Shown piece by piece: positions 36,501 through 48,554 of a stretch of 64,000 bases of DNA. The position numbers and the translations under genes are program-made. The number at the start of each line of letters is the position of its first letter. Within the stretch, counting starts at the first letter, position 1. The stretch covers positions 52,375,200-52,439,199 of the forward strand of contig CM050648.1 in assembly GCA_027574665.1 (NCBI GenBank). Direction: 5' to 3'. The DNA is from Rhynochetos jubatus. Taxonomy: Eukaryota; Chordata; Aves; Eurypygiformes; Rhynochetidae. Below the pieces are notes generated by a model. It had not been told where the DNA came from and ran no database searches. It saw only the letters and a list, made by a program, of their open reading frames with translations.

Positions 36501-39500
36501 CTGCCTCTGGAGCTGCTTTCCATCTCCATCTCTGAAGTGGGATGCAGATGCTTGCTACCCTATACCCCCCTGTGTTATTACTCTTGTGAGAAGGTGAACA
36601 GTGGCCTGGCTGAACATGGAGCCTTAGTATGCTAGTGCTATACAGCCAGACTTGTTTTCCTAACTTGTGAGGTAAAGTGACCGCCTCCAGTAATATCAGG
36701 CTGGAAGGAGCTGAGGGGAAATAAACATTACTGAGAGTTTGCCAACCCTGACAGAGGCTGTTAAGTCTGCATTAGGGGATGAAATAAAAGCTCTGTACTG
36801 TGATCCTAAGGAGAAGACAAGGATTGTGGCAAAGGTACAAATAAGGCTGAAAACTATCTCTTGATTTAGGGTGAGGGTTTTAATAACAGAAAAAAGTGGG
36901 AGAAAAAGATCAGGCATTCTCAGAATGATTGACTTTTCTGTCTGAAAATCCACATCTAAAAGAATATAGCTCTAGTTAATGGATGTTATCTGTATTCCTT
37001 TATGATGACTGAGGATATTGTCATAGGATTTTTACGTGTGCTTTCACCAAAAACTAATTCCTGAATGATACTAGGATGAACTGTATTCCTTCAGTAGTGT
37101 TTTTAGAGGCAAATTTATGCTTAGGAAGTCCTATTGTCTATTTTACAATGGTGAAAAATTAAGCCTTATTTCTCTAACTTAGATGTTGTTACTGGTCTTT
37201 CTGGCTTTTGAACAAATTCCTATCAAATAATGATAAAGTAATTTAATATTACTTTGATTATTAATTAATTTAGTTCCATTAATTTACTTGCTTTATCAAG
37301 CTTCTGATTTTGTAGTGTGTCACTGTTTTTATATGCTTTATATTTTTAATGTCTAAATACTGATGTACAACATTTCATCTTTATACAGGTGAAATTATAC
37401 CTAATAATATTAGTGATATATCCTGCTTCTTCATTTGAACTGGAAAAAATTTACAACCTGAAATCTTTCTGTGCAATATGACAAATTTGAGGAACTTGAA
37501 TCTATACGTATTCAATTTACAATTCAAAGCTTCCCCAGAATAACAGGGAAGTCCAAGAACTGCAGGGAAAACTGCACCTTCTTCCCAATGTTCCTATATC
37601 CTGATTCGCAAAAATTTTTTCCAGAATCTTCTTTCACTGAGACTGAGGAATTGTCAGTATGCTCGATTAAATAGAGGGTGTGGCAGTTGTCTGTACTGTT
37701 TTTTGGATCACCAGCCTTTGCAAGCCTGAGGAAGCTGAACAAGATAATCAGTTTTAGATTTAAAATGAACTCTGCAGCGTTTCTATGCCACCAAACCTAT
37801 ACCTGAAATGCACCCATTTCTAGACTGCTGAGTGCAAGTGTGCTGCAAAGTAACATTGCAACAGTTTGCAATAATACATCTACCTCGCTGTAATAACTGC
37901 CAGTGCTGCATGTGCTTTGGATAGAGAAACATTTAAACTGTATGTACTCTGGGGCTTGCTTCTGGAGCCCTGCAATGTCAGAATCTCAACTTGGTTTTAA
38001 AATTAAAAATGCAACTCTTATGTAACTAAAAGCTGCTCTATTTGCAAACTAGCAGACAGCCTGAGAATAAGGGAGGACTTTTCCAGTCACTGAAATGAGA
38101 AGGATGCTCAGACAAAGATCCTGTGGATGCTTTCCGTTACTCTGCTCCCAGGTACCTCCCAGGGCACAGGCAGAGTGACACCAGAAGCCAAAATGGCCTT
38201 TCCCATGTGGGACTGGAAGTGTAAGAGAAGGCAGGTGAGCTGGTGACATCTCCAGAAACCCACAGCCCCAGCTGCATGGGGCAGAGCTGTGTGCTGGGAT
38301 CCCAGCACCGTGCTGCAGAGTGTTGCATGCACACCCTGGATGGTGAGGGGCAGGGAAAGGGCTGACCGCAGCCCAGCTTCAGCAACCTGGCCTGCTCTTG
38401 ATCTGCCTGTCTCTCTTTTGCTGAAATATTAAAAAGGTCATGTTGTGTTTAGACTATCGGTTCTGCAGAAATCAGATCTCACAGCAGTGTCATAGTTTTC
38501 CCAGATGAATTGCAGGATTAAGAGAAGTAAGTTGGGCTTACTTTGTGGGTTTTGCATGGGTTTTTTTGGTTGCTTAATTTGTTGGGTTTATTTTTTTAAT
38601 TTTTGTTTTTAATCAATACAGCACTGGAAAATTTTTAAATGTCTATAAATTAATCTTTTAGATTTGGCCTTTTATATTACTACTGTAAAAAGGAAAGTCC
38701 CCAAGTGAGTCAGTAAATCATTAATGAAATTGAGTAAGTTGGTCCATGATGAATTAGTTAAATAGCTCCACTGATTAATTTATCCTTGGCTTTGCCATTA
38801 ACATCAGTCAACAGAGTAAATATCAACTGAGCTAAAAATTTGGAACAATATTGGTCTTTAGTGGAAAAAGAATTTACCAGATATGCTGAGTAACTTTTAT
38901 ATAAGGCAGATGTGGATGCTGGGAACAAATATATGGTTTCTTTGGGACGCTGGTGATATGTTTGCCTCGTACATTATTGTCTTCCGATTACAATAAAAAG
39001 TGAAAGAAGAGATACTCTGATGAAATGAAGTACTGGAAGGCATGACATTTGAACAGCATAATGCTATGCTGAGAACCAAAACATGTAATTGCTCAATTAA
39101 AGGACGAAATCAAAAAGACTCCTACTCAATTACAGTTTAGGAGATGCTTTGTTATACAAAGGGTTACGAGTCCAGACCTGTTGCTAGGATGGTAATTTTT
39201 ATGTACAAATCATTCATGAAATTGACTCCTAAGCAATATAACTGATTTCTAATCTGATTTCAATTTTAAGTGAAAGTATTTCATTCAGAAGCTTGACACT
39301 AAACGCACACATAAAGGGTCAAAACCTGCTTTTTGAAGGAAAAGGCATCACAGGTTGCAAAGGAAATGCTTGTGTAGCAGCAGGGCTCTCTCACCTGATA
39401 ACACTGAAAACTGTCACAGAGCTTGTTATGATCTTTTCATTAAAGGAAAAAAATATTGTCCAGTTCAACTGAGACACATTAGCTGTTTTGTATTTTGCTT

Positions 39501-41493
39501 TGTACTGACTCTTACTATTTCCAGCCTAAAATTCACAGCCAATTTACAGTCATACTATTTTGTGTCAACACTGACCTCTCTTCTCTCCTTAATGTTTACC
39601 TCCTGGTATATTTATAGACTGCAATAGTATTTCTTCTCAGCCTTCATTTTGTTAGGTGAAAAAAGTGAAGCACTTCTGTTCTCTTGTGTAAGACAGGCTT
39701 TTTTATTTCCATTTCTGCCTTCACAGTCACTCTATGCACCTGTTCCAGATGGAGGAAATGTTTCTTGAAGGTGAATAAGGTCTGGCATGAGTGAGGTTTT
39801 CCAAAAACTTACACAAAAGCATTAATTTTTCTCTATTGTTCTGGAAAATACCTTACCTCACACTCTAGGATTGCAATCCTTTTTTTTGCAGAGCCACAGA
39901 ACATGGCTCAAAGTTATTCTGTCATCCACAAACCCATTCCTTTTCTTTCTTTCCCTTTTACTCCCAATGGGTGATATCCCAACTTGTAGCAAAATTTCCC
40001 AGTTTGCAGGTGAAAATATCTGTACCTGAACTAGATATTGGAAGCAGGATTAAAGGAAATTGCGGTATCTATCTGTGGTTCATGGTATGAACACATTTCT
40101 CAGCTTCTTTCTGGTTTTGGTGATCTGCAATTCTTCCTCAATTCACTTTGTGCCTGTCAAAATCAGATTTACCATCTGCCCAGGTAGGGGACTAGGAAGT
40201 GAAGTCCCAAGTACAAATCTCCAGGGCCATCGAATTGCCCCACTGGAGTTCTGAGCTGGCTTTCGATTGGATCTCCTGAAGATATTTTGGCATGTAGATT
40301 GTACATTGCTGGTAAACTCCAGGAAGCAGGTAAATTTAAATTTGAGCGTATACTGTTTCTAGGACCATCCTTTAGAAGAGATTTAGATGTAACTATGAGA
40401 GGCCCCTTTGTGTTTGCCAGTGAGAGTGGGGTTTGGAGGAGGTGCCCACTTTGTTCCTTTTCAAATGCCAATGGAGCAGCTATTGAGATGCTGCTGACTG
40501 CAGTAATTAAGCCTGCACATCACCTCACTCATATGTATCTTGGGAGCATCTGAAGCTCTTGATTTTCTGTACTTCATGCCTCAAATGCCAGAATCAGAAA
40601 ATCTATTTCCTGCTTAAAGCCTCATGAAATTAAAAAATTAAGTCTTTCTCTGAAACCCATACTGATCAAAACCCTAAAAACTCTTGGTACACTCGTATAC
40701 CAAACACAGAGCCAGAGGACCAAAATGCAAGAGCCAAGACACTCTGATTTGTTTCAAAACAAATCTGATGATTATTAAATCTACAAACTGTCCTCAAATG
40801 CTCCAGTGCAAAGAAATCATCCATATTTCCTATCAATTCAAATAGAACTAGGCAACACCACAGGTATTTTCAGTTTCAGATGATGAATATTTTTTTGTGA
40901 AATGCAAATGAACAATCTCCACTGTTATTTATATCCTGTCTATATTTCACTGTCTCCTGGATTCAGTTGCCATATAGTTTTGTGCCATAATACTTATGCT
41001 ATGCATTAGGGTGAGCACATTATTCACTCTGGATCATTCTTTCTACTTTGATAATTCTGTTCATGTGCATGACCCTGACTTAATTCATTTGGTATGGGTC
41101 TTTGAAATAGCATAATGATAACCATGTGTGTAAATATTAAAGAAGGGAAGAAATGGAAAGAGAGATTAAGAACAAAGAGGAGGGAGATAGCAGAGCTTAA
41201 AGATCAAGGTGGAGCGGAGAGCATTTAGTTAACATTTCAGAAAAATAAATGTGTACTGGACTAAGATTCACTAACCACATACAGCCAATGGATACTGTAA
41301 TGTCTTGCAGCAGCTTTCAAGATATTGCAGTAACAGCTTTTGATTAACTGCAATATTACTATCTAAATGCACAATGGTATTTAGATTTTCAACACTTTTT
41401 TCATTTCTACTCTTCATGCCACTTGACATTAACATCACCTTGTTTTGCAATGTTTGAAAGTGTTGGGTGTCAATACAAGCCTGAAATAATAAA
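33531..41493. other. Unique non-coding sequence
   Basis: No coding exon, RNA gene or recent transposon was recognised over about 8 kb. A GC-richer patch at 38140-38400 has three overlapping minus-strand frames and a donor-like 'ggcaggtgagc' on the plus strand near 38230, without a convincing exon. T-rich tracts occur near 38557-38610. A purine-rich stretch lies at 41141-41194. Confidence 0.5.
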
Positions 41494-41541
41494 GAATCAT
41501 AGAATCATAGAATGGCTTGGGTTGGAAGGGACCTTAAAGAA
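41494..41541 (-). mobile_element. CR1 3'-end stub (about 48 bp)
   Basis: Only the terminal repeats and first bases of the CR1 3' UTR are present ('agaatcatagaatcatagaa' and then 'tggcttgggttggaagggac'). Reverse transcription may have stopped almost at once. A solo LTR begins 15 bases to the right. CR1 does not resume beyond that LTR, so the LTR did not split a longer CR1. Confidence 0.85.
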
Positions 41542-41551
41542 GTCACTAATA

Positions 41552-41556
41552 GTATG
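41552..41556. repeat. Target-site duplication, left copy (GTATG)
   Basis: It matches the right copy at 42177-42181 exactly and abuts the TG end of the solo LTR. Confidence 0.88.
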
Positions 41557-42176
41557 TGTTGTGGCTTAACCCCAGCCAGCACCCAAGTACCACAGAGCTG
41601 CTCGCTCACTCTCCTCCTCCCCCAGTGCGATGGGGCAGAGAATCGGAGGAAAAAGATAAGAAAACTCATGAGTTGAGATAAGGACAGTTTAATAATTGAA
41701 AATCAATGAAATAAAATAATGATACTACTACTAATAATAATGATAATATGTACTGAAAATACTGCTACTACTAATGATGATAGTGATAATGTAATGAAAA
41801 GGGAAGCAACAATGAAATAAAAAATTATACAATCACTACGCTTTTGGCTATTGACACCCAGTCCCCAAGCAGTGATCGCCTGTGGCCAACTTCCATGACT
41901 TATTTACTGAGCATGACAACTTATGGCATGAAATGTTATTTTGGTCAGTTTGGGTCAGCTATCCTGGCTGTGTGCCTTCCCAGCTTCGTGTCAACAAGAA
42001 GCTGTAAACAAAGAAGCAGTATGAGAAACTGAAAAAGTCCTTGGCTTAATGTAGACATTGTTTAGCAACAACTAAAACACCAGTGTTATCAATATTCTTC
42101 TCAGCACAAATCCAAAACATAGCCTTATACTAGTTATCATTAAGAAAATTAACTCGTTTCATCCAAATCCAGCACA
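41557..42176 (-). mobile_element. Solo endogenous-retrovirus LTR with 5-bp target duplication
   Basis: The element is about 620 bp, starts TG and ends CA, and is flanked by GTATG at 41552-41556 and again at 42177-42181. A 5-bp duplication is usual for class III (ERVL-like) insertions. Its sense strand is minus, where it begins 'TGTGCTGGATTTGGATGAAA'. The plus-strand left end reads 'tgttgtggcttaaccccagc'. An ATA/ATG/CTA-rich microsatellite-like patch (about 41695-41790) is part of this LTR type. No coding interior remains, so recombination between two LTRs is the likely origin. The expected TATA and CRE-like promoter motifs are altered. The frame at 41844-42032 is a shadow. Confidence 0.92.
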
Positions 42177-42181
42177 GTATG
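42177..42181. repeat. Target-site duplication, right copy (GTATG)
   Basis: It matches 41552-41556 exactly and abuts the CA end of the solo LTR. Confidence 0.88.
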
Positions 42182-43715
42182 ACTTTTAAAATAGCAGTAT
42201 ATTGAGAAAGAAATTAAATGAAATAACTTTTTTTCTTTCATGAGGAGACTAGAAACAGCCAAGGTGTGTCATAGGTGTCAGTTTAAGCTTCTGTGCCTAT
42301 AACCATAGACTGCTGCTTGTAAAAGACTTATGTGCACATTGCATTGTTATGTAGTAATTCAGTGACTGCTTGTTGGCACTGAAGAAGGACGAACACAAGG
42401 AAACTTTGCAATCACTATGGAAACTGCCTCTCTAGTTGCAGTGTTGGCACTGGCACATCTGTCAGGGACAGCAGCAGGTCTAGAGGATTCCTTCCAACAA
42501 AGCTCTTTCTGAGACTTCTATCTGGGACCAGGCCCAGGGCTGCAGGGTTTGTTTCAATAAGGATCTGGCAGTCTACACATGCATATTTTTATTCTTCACT
42601 CTGTCCTTGTAAGGCAACTTTATGTTTTCTTTTCAATGTTTGAAGAACTTGCAGAATAAAACACCTGGAGAGGTGACATGCAAATTTTTTCTACTATGTG
42701 GTTCACAGCCTAGGTATTATGGCAAATGAATAAAGAGTCCAGCTAGCAAATAATGGAGAGCTCGGTATTTCTTCAAACTGATATGTGATCTGTTAAAATC
42801 TATTACTGCTGAATTTAGGGGTTTGGCACAAGTTATTTGTATAGTAGTTTTTTTTCTTATGCTACTGAATGCATGAGATACTACTTTATTTTCTTCATCG
42901 GTACTACAACGCAGACCACTAGCACAGCGTGCTGACTATGTACACCGTCATATCAAAGTACTTTATGGCATCAGCTTCAGCAGAAGCGTTCTGTGTGAAA
43001 GCAGAGGACTGGGTGTCTGGTGATGGCATCATGCTAAGGGAAATCAGCCACCAGCAAAGACACAGATACTCTTATGTCTTACCTGTGAAAGCAGACTGGG
43101 ATTTTCATGAACCAGAGACTCTAGTTAAGATAGTATTTTTTTCAAATACGCAAGTCAAATTGAAGTTTATTTTCTTTCATTTGAATTATGTTACCTTAAA
43201 TAAATTAGTCTTTAGAGCATTGCATAGACATAAGGAATGGAATGTACATTCTCATGTATAATTTTCCAGTGTTAATGGGGCTATTGAAATAAATGAAGTC
43301 TCATGTATGCCTGATTATTTAATAAATAGTAGCTCAATCTTTTTGTTCTGAGAAACCTTTCAAAATCTGGCCATGATCTTTGCTTTCAGTGATAACGGGC
43401 CGTCATGTTTTGTATCATACAAATTCTTCACTGTTTGTAGTATCTTTTAAAAGAAAACCTTTTAAAAGCATATCTTGAGGGGTGAAGGTAGGGTGCATTA
43501 CGTTCAGGTAGCAAATGCAGCAATTACTCATGAAAGAATGTAAGACTACAAAACAACTTAAATTTGAACAGGCATAATCCAGCCCAGATTGGGTCTCTTG
43601 ATTGATAGAGTTATAATTTCATATAAATAATAGGTAAAACCAAGGAAGAAAGAATCATACAACCAACTTATTCATCACAGACCTCCACAAAATGCTCTGT
43701 AATTTCCTTTTCAAG

Positions 43716-43754
43716 AACTGGTGTTATACTACCAGTATAACTGGTGTTATACTA
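43716..43754. repeat. 16-base direct repeat containing a palindrome
   Basis: 'aactggtgttatacta' occurs at 43716-43731 and again at 43739-43754. The junction forms the palindrome GTTATACT-ACC-AGTATAAC. It looks like a small local duplication, possibly templated. Confidence 0.85.
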
Positions 43755-45875
43755 TCTTTTCCATTTTTTATCTATCAGGAATGTGTATTTAGTTTTCTTG
43801 AGGGAGTATGTGTGTAAGTTTCTAAAATAAAATGGCATATCCAAGAAAGCAGATTGTTGAATTTTCTGATGCTGATGTACTTTCTTAATTGTACTCTGAG
43901 TTAATATTATGATATCTGGTTGGAAAGAAACTTCTAAGACTTTGCTTTTATGACTTATATTGCACCAGAATCCCTACTCTGCCATAACAAACAGATACTT
44001 GTTACCTTTCTTGACATATAATTGACTTCAGAGTGAAAACATTATTAATATTTCAGCTAACAGTTTGTGTAATTAATGGTGTATTTATATCAATGTACAC
44101 ACAAACAGTAGTGTTCTTGTATTTAATCTTTGAAAGCTACTAAGGTGACACGTTTTGCAGTGGTTAGAAAGAATTCAGGCATGAAGATCATTGAATAGTT
44201 ATTTGATAGCTAAATCTTTTTAAATGCTTTGTCACCATTTATTAGTCCTCTGAATTCAAATGGAAAGCCTATTTCTCTGGCTTTAGTAATCACTGAGAAG
44301 AAAAAATAGGTGGAAAAAGATTCATCCTTGTCTGCCAGAATGCTAATTCTGTGGTGGAAGAAAGGAAAAAGACCAAAGGTATGTTGTGTTTTGCTGAATG
44401 TTTTAATTGCGAATAGGTTTGCAAAATAAAATAAGTATAAAATAAAGGTTGATGGTATTTTGCCATTGCTAAGGGCGGCTATTCAGATGACATACCTAAT
44501 GAAGAAAGACTGTATATTTAAATTGAGTTAGTCTGAAAAGATCCTAACAAGTTTAATTACCACATTCATTATCTGTAGGGGTTGCCCTAGAGTAAGTGGA
44601 ATCATTAGGTCAGCAAGACCTTCATGTTTAAATTCCTTTTCTCTGTAATTCTGGACCTTCATTTTGTACTCCATATGCAAACAGATGCACTGAGACACTC
44701 AGCAAACACGGTGCTGGGCTGGAGCACAGGAACACACAAAGGTAGTTCTGATGAGTATATTTAGCAGTGGAATGACATCGAGATCCAAACTGCTGCAGGG
44801 CATGGTCACGCTTCGCTCTCAGGAGCAAGTACTGCCGAAGGAGGTTCAAAGAGCCATGTTTACAACCATGAAACAAGCTCCCTATTGATTTCAGTGCCTG
44901 ACATTACACAGATATGCAAACTCAGTACAAATTGTCCCATCTGTCCCTCCTCCTTGCTGTCCATAATAACAGCACAAGTACCATATTCCCTACTCCCAAC
45001 CTGCTGTCAGTCCTACTGTGTGACAGCAGTGAGGACAATGCATGGACAGGAGAGGAGGAAATAAAAGCCGTGTCTTAAAATTCCTCACCACAATACACTC
45101 TGGTAGTACCGGAGTGTGTAATTGTTCCCGGATGTGAATTGCCTCAAGCAGATGCAAAGGAAAGACAGAGAGAGTAGTTTGTCTTCCCAAAGCTACACAA
45201 ACAAATGAATGTTGCAGGTAGGGGTTTAACTCTGAAGATCCTTGACTCCCGGTGTGTTGTGGACAGTGTCATGCTCTTCCGTATGCTGGCAGGTACAGCT
45301 GGCTTCAATTGCTATTTTACTATTCTACAAAGATGTTATTTTATTCTTGTGCAATATTGCAAACAATCAAAATGTTTGGAAGGTATTTCCAGCTCAGCAG
45401 GCTTTTTACAGAAGGTAAAATTAGCCACCAGAGTTAGGTCTCTGTAAACACTCACTGCTGGAGAACCGAAGTGCCATAAAGGGTGTTGTATTCTTTCTGA
45501 CACCAGCATTTTCTGGAAGTGTTACTCGTAGGAATGAAAATGTCCCAAAGCACAGAGGTACATTTCTTCAAAAAGACTGGAAGTAATTTGGTTGCAGAAT
45601 TTCAGAGATGCTGCAGGAATTAGGCTGCCCAGAAGGAATTGACTTATCAAATTTTGCAGACCGTTGGGAAAACAGGAAATTAGCTTTCACCCAATTGAAT
45701 TATCATGTTATACCATCCCCTTTCTTTCATTCAGTTTACCTTCAGGACTCCTCAGAATTGCTATAATATTAATTTTACGATTATTTTGATTACAGTCTAA
45801 AAACTGTCATTATTATACACAAAAAATCCTTTCCTTTGGACTGCTTGCTCAGTTGTTCCATTGATGAACCCCTGT

Positions 45876-45889
45876 GTAACCATGGCAAG
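45876..45889. promoter_or_regulatory. Partial RFX X-box
   Basis: GTAACC-AT-GGCAAG matches the two-half-site RFX pattern except for the last base. It is weaker than the sites at 535 and 61838. Confidence 0.2.
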
Positions 45890-47394
45890 TCTTACCAGCA
45901 CATTGTGACACGCTGCACCACCTTTATATCCATTCCTTTTAACCCACTGTATTTCAGATTTGACATTCCACTTTGACTCTATGGATTGACGCGTGTTCCC
46001 AAAAAGACACTTGCTTCTGGCCCATTTATATGAGGTCTTTTAACACACAGGTGTTGTTTACCAGACCTACTGCTTTTGTTATTAGTATGTAAACAGCGAG
46101 ATTTTCCCTCTGTATTAAACACACTGGTGTTCCCTGGTTTCTCATAGGTAAGACTTTTCCTGCCACGTAGGTCTTTACTCTGATTTGCTTCCTGTTTTTT
46201 CCTTTCATGTTCACTATTTCTCCACACCAGTTATCTCTGGACACTGACACAGAGTGGGTAATGAACTGTAGTTTTTTCCCTGATGAAGTTTGTATAAACT
46301 TTCCCCTCATTGCATCTTCCAGTTAGAAAATATTTAATGGAGTTATTTTCTCGAGAGGACTTAGACTGTAAACTATCAGCAAAGACATTAACTTACAGCT
46401 ACTGATAGCAGTGAAAACACCAAGAAGGTACTGTGCCCGATTTGATGTCAACAATTCAACGGGGTCACTAAAAAGATGAAGATTTAGATAAAAGTTGTAA
46501 GTATAGATAGAGGGATGAAAGTAATGCTTTATAGAGAATGGCATCAGATGTTCAATTTGCATAGACAATGAAAAAGTTTGGAAGTATACACTGAATTTAG
46601 GACCATCAGTAACAATTAGCTCATATTGTTTGATCTGTTTATTCAGAAGACATTCAAGTTTCCCAGCTTCCTTAAATCAAGCCCAAAGACTTTTTCTAGC
46701 TACACCAGATAGCTGAGTCTTCAAAAGATGTCTGTTACAGAGAGTGAATAGATGAGTCCAGTTTATGGCCAACACCTCTGCAATGGTAAGGAAATTATCA
46801 GATTACTTAAACCAAGATGACTCCAATAGATAAGCCATATCTTTTGGTCCACAAGGCCAAGTAATATAATAAATGAACCTCATGCTCCATCATGATGGCA
46901 AGAAGAGAAAGTGCTGTGCAACTGGCTAGACTTGAGTATGAGAGCAGACACACCAATGACATAAATTTTCTTCAGAGTAGTGACCTAAATGCTCCATTTT
47001 TTGTCCCAGATGTTGCCAAACACTGATGCTTCAAAGGAAGATGAGAAAACAAATAAACAAAACCAGCAGGGATTACTTTTCCTGACTTCCTGTAAGTAGC
47101 TAATTGAAAACCTTAAGCTCTGATTATCATAACTAGGTTAAAGCTTAAATATTATGAGAGTATTGAGATAACAGAAGGTATCCTGAAGTCAGGTCATAAA
47201 GAAATGGAATGAAGAGACAGAAACAGGATGAAACTTCATAGTTCATAAAGAAGAAATTTAGAGTTACTGACAGTTAGAAAGAACAACTATGCGACAGAAT
47301 GCCATGAAGAGAAAAATGTCTGAGGTTGCATAACAAGTACATATTTTAAAAATATAGCCTATACCCCCAGAATCTGTTTATTGATAAGCATTTC

Positions 47395-47958
47395 CACAAA
47401 TTCACAGGGTGGTAGGGGTTGGAAGGGACTTCTAGAGATCATCTAATCCAGCCCCCCTGCCAGAGCAGGATCCCCTAGAGCAGATCACACAGGAACAAGT
47501 CCAGGCGGCTTTGGACAGTCTCCAGGGAAGGAGACTCCCCCACCTCTGGGCAGCCTGTCCCAGGGCTCTGTCACCCTCACAGGGAAGAAGGGTTTCCTCA
47601 CGTTCAGGTTGAACCTTCTGTTTTCCAGCTGATGGCCATTGCCCCTAGTCCTGTCACTGGACACCACTGAGAAGAGCCTGGCCCCCTCCTCCTGACACCC
47701 ACCCTTTAGATATTGATAAGCATTGATAAGATCCCCCTCAGCCTCCTCTTCTCCAAGCTAAACAGACCCAGCTCTCTCAGCCTTTCCTCATATGGAAGGT
47801 GCTCCAGGCCCTTCGTCATCTTAGTGGTCCCATGCTGGACCCTCTCCAGTAGCTCCTTGTCCTTCTGGACCTGAGGAGCCCAGAACTGGACACAGCACTC
47901 CAGGAGAGGCCTCACCAGCGCAGAGTAGAGGGAGAAGATAATTTCTCTCGACCTGCTG
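47395..47958 (-). mobile_element. CR1 LINE, 5'-truncated, young subfamily
   Basis: The plus strand starts at 'cacaaattcacagggtgg' and ends near 'ctctcgacctgctg'. The copy is the closest relative in the window of the nested copy at 10476. It retains the 3' UTR and the end of ORF2. Frames on the minus strand at 47706-47915 (C-terminal block with '[17 protein letters not shown]') and 47485-47667 (UTR) are remnants. No target duplication was found. Confidence 0.92.
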
Positions 47959-48288
47959 AATTTTTTTGACTGCTACTGCTGGACACTGATTCTTGCCATA
48001 CCAATAGTAGAAAAGTTACAAAATGTCTTTTATCCAAAATTTGCAACCTGTATCATAACAATATTCATCAAGTGTCTCAACTTGTTTAATGCACAGAATA
48101 GAACAAGCTCCTTCAACAACACTGTGAGCTCAACCAGACTGATTTTCAACTTCTCTGCTCACATTTGTGGGTTTTTGTTTTAATTCTCTCTTCATATGTC
48201 TAGACCTTTCATACTGTGTTTACCATAGCTGGATGTAGTTACCAGATGATAGGATTTAATGGAATAATGTGTTTGCCTGTACTGGCAT
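47959..48288. other. Short unique spacer between two CR1 copies
   Basis: I see nothing recognisable in these 330 bases. The two flanking CR1 copies are different subfamilies and do not form one interrupted element. Confidence 0.6.
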
Positions 48289-48554
48289 AATCATAGAATG
48301 GTTTTGTTTGGAAGGGACCGTAAAGATCATTTAGTTCCAAGCCCCTGCCATGGGCAGGGACACCCTCCATAAGACCAGGTTGCTCAAAGCCTCATCCAGC
48401 CTGGCCTTGAACACTGCCAGGGATGGGGCACCCACAGCTTCTCTGGGAAACCTGTTCCAGTGCCTCACCACCCTCTCTGTGAAGAACTTTTCGCTGATAT
48501 CTAATCTAAATCTATCTGTTTTCAATTTAAAGCCATTACCTCTTGTCCTATCAT
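48289..48554 (-). mobile_element. CR1 LINE 3'-end fragment
   Basis: About 265 bases of the 3' UTR are present, starting at 'aatcatagaatggttttg' on the plus strand and ending near 'cctcttgtcctatca'. It belongs to the same general type as the copies at 6752 and 50729. The frames at 48331-48556 on both strands are shadows of this repeat. Confidence 0.92.

Larger units (their letters stand above)
42182..47394. other. Unique non-coding sequence
   Basis: No gene was recognised. It contains the 16-base direct repeat with internal palindrome at 43716-43754 and a partial RFX-type site at 45876-45889. Overlapping minus-strand frames at 45979-46310 have no recognisable product. Confidence 0.5.

Noticed and set aside
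38049-38385. Three overlapping minus-strand frames in a GC-richer patch, with a donor-like site on the other strand
   Set aside because: Several frames are open at once, none shows a domain, and the donor lies on the opposite strand to the frames.
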